Assembly: GCF_014698825.1 (NCBI RefSeq) | Contig: NZ_JACJTT010000002.1 | Coordinates: 124,001 to 188,000, forward strand | DNA length: 64,000 nucleotides | Source of the DNA: Richelia sinica FACHB-800 | GTDB taxonomy: Bacteria; Cyanobacteriota; Cyanobacteriia; Cyanobacteriales; Nostocaceae | Direction: 5' to 3' | Shown here: one piece after another, positions 58,097-64,000 of the stretch | How positions within the stretch are numbered: the first letter of the stretch is position 1 | Layout of the letters: each line of letters begins with the position of its first letter | The notes under the pieces: model-generated | Told to the model about the DNA's origin: nothing | Database searches by the model: none | What the model saw: the letters and a program-made list of their open reading frames with translations, nothing else | Translations under genes and position numbers: made by a program

Positions 58097-58699
58097 ATGA
58101 TACCTGTTGCCAGAACAGAAAACCTATTGCTTCAAGATGTAGGTAATGAGTTGATTATTTATGATCAAAAAAATAATTCTTCCCATTGTTTAACACCAAT
58201 AGCAGTGAGAGTGTGGGAATTATCCAATGGTCAAAATACGGTGAATGAGATTGCTAACAAACTGGAAAAAGAGTTTGATTTGTCTACGAATAGTGATGTA
58301 GATGTGCGGGGGTTGGTTTGGCTAACATTGGAAGAATTAGAATGCTATTCCCTGATTAAAGAGTATTTGAAGCAACCAGCTACAGAGGAAATTTTCGGTA
58401 TTTCACGCCGTCAGGTGATTAAGACGGCTACTTTGGTGGGTGGGTTTGCTATTGGTTCGATGTTTCCTTTGGTGAAATCTATTATTGCTCCTGAACCTGC
58501 AATGGCTCGGTCTTGTCCTAGCTATTTATTTAAAGTCACTAGTACCTGTATAGATGGGCAGGGCGACGATGCAATAGTACGTTCAAGAGATTTTTGCTGC
58601 AAGAAAAAAAAGGCTGAGCCTATCTGTAAAAACGAAATTGTAGTAATCCAGGATAAACCAACAAAAATTCTTGTACCATCAGTGAAAAACTGTATTTGA
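58097..58699 (+). CDS. PqqD-domain, twin-arginine-type, Cys-rich secreted protein B (tandem paralogue)
   Basis: 200 residues. The first 137 differ from protein A at about ten positions only (hand count), with PqqD-like domain and SRRQVIKTA signal conserved, including AMA before the cut. From residue 138 the sequence is unrelated: 63 residues with six cysteines (140, 151, 167, 168, 177, 199), rich in Lys. The ribosome site and leader are also duplicated. The pattern, fixed leader and free tail, is that of a precursor family, though here the 'leader' is a whole folded domain. Confidence 0.8.
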   Translation: MIPVARTENLLLQDVGNELIIYDQKNNSSHCLTPIAVRVWELSNGQNTVNEIANKLEKEFDLSTNSDVDVRGLVWLTLEELECYSLIKEYLKQPATEEIFGISRRQVIKTATLVGGFAIGSMFPLVKSIIAPEPAMARSCPSYLFKVTSTCIDGQGDDAIVRSRDFCCKKKKAEPICKNEIVVIQDKPTKILVPSVKNCI

Positions 58700-58730
58700 A
58701 CCATTAAATTAGGTTTATTATAAAATAATA

Positions 58731-59645
58731 ATGCCATATTTCTTTACATTAATTATAGGCTCTGTCTTCCTAATCACTGGAATCACTAAAGCCCTCAGTT
58801 CAGAACAATTCATCCATCACAATTACAGATATGGTCTGCTACCCCCAAGAATTGTCCCACAGGTAGCCATCACCTTCATCGGTCTAGAATCAGCATTAGG
58901 ATTAGCTCTAATTCTCCATCAATTCTCTCAATGGCTCATCCCTATATCAATCATTTTCTTAATAGGTTCATCAGCTTTAATTCTTTGGTCTACATCCTCC
59001 GGTAAAACTGAAGATTGCGGTTGTTATGGGGGTATTGTTATCATTACTCCCAAACAAAGTATCCTGTTGAATATTGGATATATCCTGTTGCTAGGAATTG
59101 CTTTGTTTTATCCAGTAGCAGACCATCATACCCAAACTTGGCAATGGGTACTCGCTTTAATCATTGGTGTTTCTGCCAGTATCCTTGGTTGGCAGTCTCA
59201 ACACAAACCTTTAATCAACTTCTCTCGTCTAAAAATCGGCAATACTTGGAAACGCCGTTGGTTAAAAAATAGCCCCAATGACTTACAAAATGGTACTCAT
59301 TTTATTGTCTTCCTCAGCAAAGATTGTCCCTACTGTAAAAGATGGGTTCCTTTCCTGAACATGATGAATACCCAAAAAGATTTACCGCAAGTCATGGGTA
59401 TTATGTCTCTTACTCCAGAAGAATTAGAAACCTTTACGGATGAACAGATGGTGCGCTTCCCTTTGGTTTCAATGGATAAGTTGTTATTCGGTTATATGGC
59501 TGATGCCTATCCCACTGCTGTTTTAATTGAAGGTGGAGTTATTACTCAAAAATGGGTTGGGGAGCTTCCAGAACCCTATTTAGACCGCATTAAACAGATG
59601 TATGAGAAAGTTCTGTTTAAGAAAACAGAACCCGTATCATTGTGA
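58731..59645 (+). CDS. MauE/DoxX-like membrane protein fused to thioredoxin-like domain
   Basis: 304 residues. Residues 1-155 have about four or five membrane helices with the MauE-like motif GKTEDCGCYGG (Cys96, Cys98). Residues about 185-300 are a thioredoxin-like fold with CPYC at 199-202 (SKDCPYCKRWVPFL). In methylamine-dehydrogenase biogenesis MauE and MauD supply disulfides to the Tat-exported, Cys-rich MauA; here both activities seem fused. Its place after two Cys-rich exported proteins suggests it forms their disulfides. It is 31 bp after protein B. Confidence 0.82.
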   Translation: MPYFFTLIIGSVFLITGITKALSSEQFIHHNYRYGLLPPRIVPQVAITFIGLESALGLALILHQFSQWLIPISIIFLIGSSALILWSTSSGKTEDCGCYGGIVIITPKQSILLNIGYILLLGIALFYPVADHHTQTWQWVLALIIGVSASILGWQSQHKPLINFSRLKIGNTWKRRWLKNSPNDLQNGTHFIVFLSKDCPYCKRWVPFLNMMNTQKDLPQVMGIMSLTPEELETFTDEQMVRFPLVSMDKLLFGYMADAYPTAVLIEGGVITQKWVGELPEPYLDRIKQMYEKVLFKKTEPVSL

Positions 59646-59673
59646 ATCCCGACAACTTCTAAGTGAGGGCTTT

Positions 59674-61578
59674 ATGACCACCTTAACTCCCATCTTTGCT
59701 CAGTTACCAAGAGTGCGGACTTGTGCAGAAAACGAAATGTTGCTGTGCTGTAGCCGTACTGAAATGACTCATCAAGATATAGAAAGGCTAAATGGTCTCC
59801 TTAAGCAACAGATTAACTGGAATTATCTGATCCAAACAGCAACTCGTCACGGAGTGATGCCGCTTCTGTATTGGAATCTCAGCAATTCCTGCCCTGATGC
59901 TGTTCCCCAGACTATACTGGCTGAGTTAAGAGATAGTTTTCAAGCAAATGCCGGGTTGAATCTAGCCCTCTCAAGTGAACTTCTCAATCTTCTGCCTTTA
60001 TTTGAAAAAGAGGGAATATCAGTAATTCCCTATAAAGGAGCTACTCTAACAGCTTTAGCTTATGGCAACTTGACCCTCAGACAATTCAGTGATTTAGATA
60101 TTTTAGTTCACCAGCAACATATTTTGAAAGCTGAGGATTTGCTCATTGCTCATGGATATAGACCTTCAGCTGATTTAGGTTGGGAGCATCAACTGGTGTC
60201 AAAAGATGGTAGAGTTTCTGTGGATCTTCACCACCGATTGACACCATGGGATTTTTCCGTAAAACTTAATTTTGATCAATTGTGGAAACGTTGTCAGCCA
60301 GTTACTCTTGCTGGTAAAAAAGCACTCAGTTTCTCTCCAGAAGATTTACTATTGATTCTCTGTATCTATGTTGCAAGGGACTGTTGGTACGAACGGGTGA
60401 GACTGGTTGAAATTTGCGATATTGCAGAAGTGATCCGTGTTCATAGAAACATAGATTGGGACTGGATTATGGAAGAAGCTCGTCAGATTGGCACTCAAAG
60501 AATACTTTTCCTTGGTCTATTTCTGGCACACGAACTTCTAGCAACAGAACTTCCTCAAAACGTTTTACAAAAAATACAAAAAGAACAAGTTATTAATCTG
60601 CTGGCAAGACAGGTTTGTCAATGGCTTTTTTCGGACTTATCTGAGGTAAATAACTCTGCCAAAACCGATGAAAGAAAAGCTTTCTATTTTAATGTGAGAG
60701 AGCGCAAACGGGATATTATTCCCCTCTTAACTTATCGTATATATATGTTGCTTGCCCCCAACAAAGCTGATAGGAGGTTTATATCACTGCCTAATTCTCT
60801 TTCTTTTCTCTACTATTTAGTTCGACCTATTCGGCTGATTACAAAGCAGTTATTTCGTGCTGTAAAATTACTTAAAAGGCGAATTAGGGCAAGAAAGTTA
60901 GGAATTACATTTAAACGCTGTGCAACTTTTCAAGTACCAGATCAGATAATCTTTAGGGGGAGAATTGAGCAAGTTAGTTTTCCTGAAGAGCGGGGATTGA
61001 AATCAGAATTTATAGATAATTTACTGGATGATTGCTATCAGTTGGAGAAGTTATCTCAACCGATTTTAAAAATTCTAGATATTGGTGGCCATGTAGGGCT
61101 GTTTTCTCTGGCAGCTAGGAATGTATTCCCCCAAGCAATTATTCATGCCTATGAACCCAATCCATCGATGCAAAAGTATATCAAAAATCAAATTCAAATT
61201 GCTAAATTTGAATACTTTATGGAAGCAGTAGGTTCAAAACCTGGAAAAGTATTCCTTAATTATGATGTGGAATCAAGTAGAACTCGCTCCCAATTTAGTG
61301 AAAAAGGTGATATACCTGTGGTATCTTTATATCAGGCTATCACGCGATTAGGAGGTGATGTTGACTTGCTTAAGTTGGACTGTGAGGGTGCAGAGTGGTC
61401 AATCTTTGAAGACAAAGAAGCTTGGCAGTCAGTGAAGAACCTAACGATGGAATATCATTTATGGCCAGATCACACAGAAGAAGAGATTAGATCAGTCATC
61501 GAAAACTTAGGGTTTAAGATTAAAAGTCAGATTCCGAGAAGTGATCGGACTATTGGTTTAATCTTCGCATCTCGCTAG
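59674..61578 (+). CDS. Nucleotidyltransferase (NTP_transf_5) fused to FkbM-family methyltransferase
   Basis: 634 residues with the ATG at 59674 (MTTLTPIFAQLPRV), which has a GAGGG ribosome site; a longer form would overlap the previous gene. Residues about 30-330 are a nucleotidyltransferase-like domain (YKGATL, RQFSDLDILVHQQ at 137-149). A basic linker (about 380-425) leads to an FkbM-type SAM methyltransferase (about 440-634): ILDIGGHVGLFSLAA with DIGG at 469, and LLKLDCEGAEWSIFE. Target unknown; modification of the exported proteins or of a sugar is possible. Confidence 0.82.
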   Translation: MTTLTPIFAQLPRVRTCAENEMLLCCSRTEMTHQDIERLNGLLKQQINWNYLIQTATRHGVMPLLYWNLSNSCPDAVPQTILAELRDSFQANAGLNLALSSELLNLLPLFEKEGISVIPYKGATLTALAYGNLTLRQFSDLDILVHQQHILKAEDLLIAHGYRPSADLGWEHQLVSKDGRVSVDLHHRLTPWDFSVKLNFDQLWKRCQPVTLAGKKALSFSPEDLLLILCIYVARDCWYERVRLVEICDIAEVIRVHRNIDWDWIMEEARQIGTQRILFLGLFLAHELLATELPQNVLQKIQKEQVINLLARQVCQWLFSDLSEVNNSAKTDERKAFYFNVRERKRDIIPLLTYRIYMLLAPNKADRRFISLPNSLSFLYYLVRPIRLITKQLFRAVKLLKRRIRARKLGITFKRCATFQVPDQIIFRGRIEQVSFPEERGLKSEFIDNLLDDCYQLEKLSQPILKILDIGGHVGLFSLAARNVFPQAIIHAYEPNPSMQKYIKNQIQIAKFEYFMEAVGSKPGKVFLNYDVESSRTRSQFSEKGDIPVVSLYQAITRLGGDVDLLKLDCEGAEWSIFEDKEAWQSVKNLTMEYHLWPDHTEEEIRSVIENLGFKIKSQIPRSDRTIGLIFASR

Positions 61579-61752
61579 TACATTTCCAAAATCAGAAAAT
61601 CAAATAACAGTCTTACTAGTTGTCTGCTGGTACAAGCTACGTTATCTCTGTCTCTGCGTGAGAGAAAATTCTTTCTTCTTTCTAGTTGCGCAACTGTAAA
61701 TAATTGATACACTTGTTTTTTGATCATCGGTAACAGGTGAACTAGCGCCAAT

Positions 61753-64000
61753 ATGGTGCATATCAAGCGCGTAGAACTTACTAATTTCAAATCCTTCGGC
61801 GGTACTACCTCTGTCCCATTATTGCCGGGGTTCACTGTCATATCTGGGCCTAACGGTTCTGGTAAATCGAATATTCTGGATGCTTTGTTGTTTTGCTTAG
61901 GACTGGCTAGTTCTAAGGGAATGCGGGCTGATAGGTTGCCAGATTTGGTGAATAATAATCAAACCGCTAAAGGGCGTTCGTCTATTGAAGCTAGTGTGAC
62001 GGTGACGTTTGATTTATCGGATATTGTCTCACGCAGAGGCGCAGAGGCGCAGAGTGAGGAAGCAGAGGAAGATGAGGGGGAAAACGGGCAGTCGAAAATT
62101 TCTAGTTTGGATGGGACTGAGTGGAGTGTGACGAGGAAGTTGCGGGTGACTTCTCAGGGCACTTATACGTCGAATTATTATATTAATGGGGTTTCCTGTA
62201 CGCTGACGGAGTTGCATGAGGAGTTGGAGAATCTGCGGATTTATCCAGAGGGATACAATGTGGTGTTACAGGGGGATGTGACGAGTATTATCTCGATGAA
62301 TGCGCGGGAACGTCGGGAAATTATTGATGAGTTGGCTGGGGTGGCAGCTTTTGACCGGAAGATTAATCAAGCGAAGGAGACTTTAGGGGAAGTTAAGGAT
62401 AAGGAAGACAGTTGTCGGATTATTGAGGGTGAGTTAACTATACAGCGCGATCGCCTTTATCAGGACAAGTTGAAGGCAGAAAAGTATCGTCAACTGCGAA
62501 AGGAGTTTCAAGAAAAGCAATCTTGGGAAGCTGTGTTATCTTGGCGTTCTTTTCAAGCACAGCAAGAAAAGTTAGCGACGGAAATTCAAGCTGGTGAACA
62601 GTCTTTTAGTCAGCTTTCGACACAGTTAACTGCTGTGAATAGTGATATTGATGAAAAAACTACTGCTCTTGACGCGCTCAATGCCCGTGTGAAAGCATTG
62701 GGTGAGGAGGAGTTATTGGCGGTACAGTCTAATTTAGCGACTCAAGAAGCAGAAAGAAAGCAACTCCAACGTCAGCAGCGTGAGTTAGAAACAGCTTTGC
62801 AGGAAAGTGGAAGGCGTTTAACTCAAACTCAACAGGAAATTCAGCAGCATCAAGAGGCTTTAGCCCAAGCTGCACAACAACAAGTTGTGGAAACTTCTCA
62901 GGTTAGTTCTCTTCAAGTTGAACGTGACCAAGCTAGACAAGATTTGGAAGCTTCTCGTCAAGCTGCGGCGGAAATTGCTTCAGCTTCGGAGGCTTGGGTA
63001 CAGCAACAAACTGCCCTCAACCGACAAATTGAAACTTTACTCCAAAGTCTGGAACCGCAACGCACTGAACAAGCCCAACTCAGGGAACGCAACACCCAAT
63101 TACAGGAATTAATAGCAGAACAATCTCAGTTGCTGGCTAATTTAGAACCTCAATTAGCAGAGAAGCAAGGGGAATGTGAACAGTTAGAAACGGCATTTAC
63201 TACCGCTAGTGAACCTATTCAAGCTTTAGCAGAAAATTTAGCGGCCACAGAACAGGAATTACAAATTCAGCAAGACACCCAAAAGCGTTTACTCCAAGAA
63301 CAGCGAGAAAAACAACGTCAGTTAGATAAATTAGAAGCACAGGCCCAAGCACAGCAGGAAGTACAGGGAACCCAAGCTAGTAAGGTGATTTTACAGTCGG
63401 GAATGCCTGGTTTATGCGGATTGGTAGTTAATTTAGGCAGAGTAGAACCCCGCTATCAGTTGGCGTTGGAAATTTCCGCCGGGGCACGGTTGGGACATAT
63501 TGTGGTGGAAGATGATAGTATTGCGGCAGCAGGAATAGAATTATTAAAACAAAAACGGGCGGGTCGGGCGACTTTTTTACCGTTAAATAAAATTCATGCA
63601 CCTAAGTTTACCCAAGACGCAACTTTGCGATTTGCTGATGGGTTTGTCAATTATGCGGTGAATTTGGTAGAGTGCGATCGCCGTTATCGAGATGTGTTTA
63701 ATTATGTCTTTGGTAATACCGTGGTTTTCGCGACTTTGGCTCAAGCCAGAAAGCAATTAGGTTTATATCGCATCGTCACCCTAGATGGGGAATTATTGGA
63801 AACCAGTGGGGCTATGACTGGTGGTAGCAATACCCAACGTTCTGCCTTAAGATTTGGTACAGGGGAAGCCGCAGAATCAGAAGAAGTCAGCAATTTAAAA
63901 AGTCGGTTGGCAGATATAGACCGAATTTTAGACCGTTGCACAGAAGCAATTACTAATTTGTCTACCCGCAGTAAACAATTGTCTCATGAACTCACAGAGG
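61753..64000 (+). CDS. smc: Chromosome partition protein SMC, N-terminal part (cut by window edge)
   Basis: Structural maintenance of chromosomes ATPase; about 749 codons are visible up to just beyond the hinge. The head starts MVHIKRVELTNFKSFGGT and has Walker A GPNGSGKS at residues 32-39. Coiled coil follows (about 215-550), then the hinge (PGLCGLVVNLGRVEPRYQLALEISAG in pieces, about 552-680) and the start of the returning coiled coil. An in-frame repeat-derived insert of about 20 residues sits at about 93-112, described separately. The C-terminal head is outside the window. Confidence 0.95.
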   Translation, partial: MVHIKRVELTNFKSFGGTTSVPLLPGFTVISGPNGSGKSNILDALLFCLGLASSKGMRADRLPDLVNNNQTAKGRSSIEASVTVTFDLSDIVSRRGAEAQSEEAEEDEGENGQSKISSLDGTEWSVTRKLRVTSQGTYTSNYYINGVSCTLTELHEELENLRIYPEGYNVVLQGDVTSIISMNARERREIIDELAGVAAFDRKINQAKETLGEVKDKEDSCRIIEGELTIQRDRLYQDKLKAEKYRQLRKEFQEKQSWEAVLSWRSFQAQQEKLATEIQAGEQSFSQLSTQLTAVNSDIDEKTTALDALNARVKALGEEELLAVQSNLATQEAERKQLQRQQRELETALQESGRRLTQTQQEIQQHQEALAQAAQQQVVETSQVSSLQVERDQARQDLEASRQAAAEIASASEAWVQQQTALNRQIETLLQSLEPQRTEQAQLRERNTQLQELIAEQSQLLANLEPQLAEKQGECEQLETAFTTASEPIQALAENLAATEQELQIQQDTQKRLLQEQREKQRQLDKLEAQAQAQQEVQGTQASKVILQSGMPGLCGLVVNLGRVEPRYQLALEISAGARLGHIVVEDDSIAAAGIELLKQKRAGRATFLPLNKIHAPKFTQDATLRFADGFVNYAVNLVECDRRYRDVFNYVFGNTVVFATLAQARKQLGLYRIVTLDGELLETSGAMTGGSNTQRSALRFGTGEAAESEEVSNLKSRLADIDRILDRCTEAITNLSTRSKQLSHELTE
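62027..62060. repeat. Intergenic-type repeat captured in frame within smc
   Basis: TCTCACGCAGAGGCGCAGAG then GCGCAGAGTGAGG. This is a sequence commonly found between genes in Nostoc-type genomes. It is read in frame as SRRGAEAQSEE within the SMC head domain, between a DLSDIV strand and EWSVTRKLRV. Confidence 0.6.

Noticed and set aside
56482-61578. Lasso peptide cluster
   Set aside because: HprK-like, PqqD-like and NTP_transf_5 genes fit, but no asparagine-synthetase-like cyclase or transglutaminase-like protease is in the cassette, and the Cys-rich Tat-type proteins do not look like lasso precursors.
61575-61841. 88-residue minus-strand ORF at the smc start
   Set aside because: Overlaps the well-supported start of smc and resembles no protein family.

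Overview
The window reads as chromosome of a filamentous, probably heterocyst-forming (Nostocales) cyanobacterium. The evidence is the dense scatter of the octamer GCGATCGC (HIP1), the photosynthesis genes petM and ycf39, a xisI-type gene, heptamer tandem repeats typical of these genomes, and the local order grpE-dnaK-dnaJ next to a pilB-pilT-pilC cluster. This placement is inference from gene content; no rRNA or marker tree is available here. I see no rRNA, tRNA, CRISPR array, intact insertion sequence or prophage.

Layout. 1-1.5 kb: the start of ddl (cut by the left edge) and a HAD phosphatase. 1.8-7.8 kb: a tripartite-type efflux adaptor and RND pump, followed by a protein with two degenerate class III cyclase-like domains. 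8.1-12.1 kb (minus): ppx/gppA, NAD kinase, ycf39 and the 34-residue petM, which is easily missed. 12.4-18.1 kb: pdxA, a double-glycine-leader peptide rich in His, Tyr and Gly, an M20 amidohydrolase, bioD and a Ser/Thr kinase with a Thr-Pro tail. 19-28.7 kb: prs, a PEP-synthase-like protein with a decayed ATP-grasp half, MgtC-like, recF and a P-type Ca-type ATPase. 29-35.1 kb: a transglutaminase-fold protein, an unknown 430-450 residue protein, a Cas4/RecB-like nuclease, a phosphohexomutase and a LapA-like membrane protein.

35.1-40.4 kb is an AT-rich accessory island of small genes: a ParE/ParD-type pair, a DUF4926/DUF6883 pair, a DUF433/DUF5615 pair, a CoiA-like protein, xisI with what looks like the wreck of xisH, and a tight three-gene cassette (coiled coil, unknown, HNH nuclease). 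40.6-55.2 kb returns to core genes: a saccharopine-dehydrogenase-like oxidoreductase, pilC/pilT/pilB, grpE-dnaK-dnaJ-TusA-like-rsgA and a GH57 branching enzyme.

56.5-61.6 kb is the most unusual part. One strand carries an HPr-kinase-like protein, two tandem proteins built as PqqD-like domain + twin-arginine-like signal + Cys-rich tail, a MauE-like membrane protein fused to a CPYC thioredoxin fold, and a nucleotidyltransferase fused to an FkbM methyltransferase. The two precursor-like proteins share about 93% identity over residues 1-137 and then have unrelated tails with 8 and 6 cysteines. The simplest reading is a system that exports and oxidises small variable Cys-rich (poly)peptides, perhaps after modification. 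The window ends inside smc, whose head domain carries an in-frame copy of an intergenic repeat.

Several families of short dispersed repeats lie between genes, including a roughly 80-95 bp TATAGC-ended element present three times.
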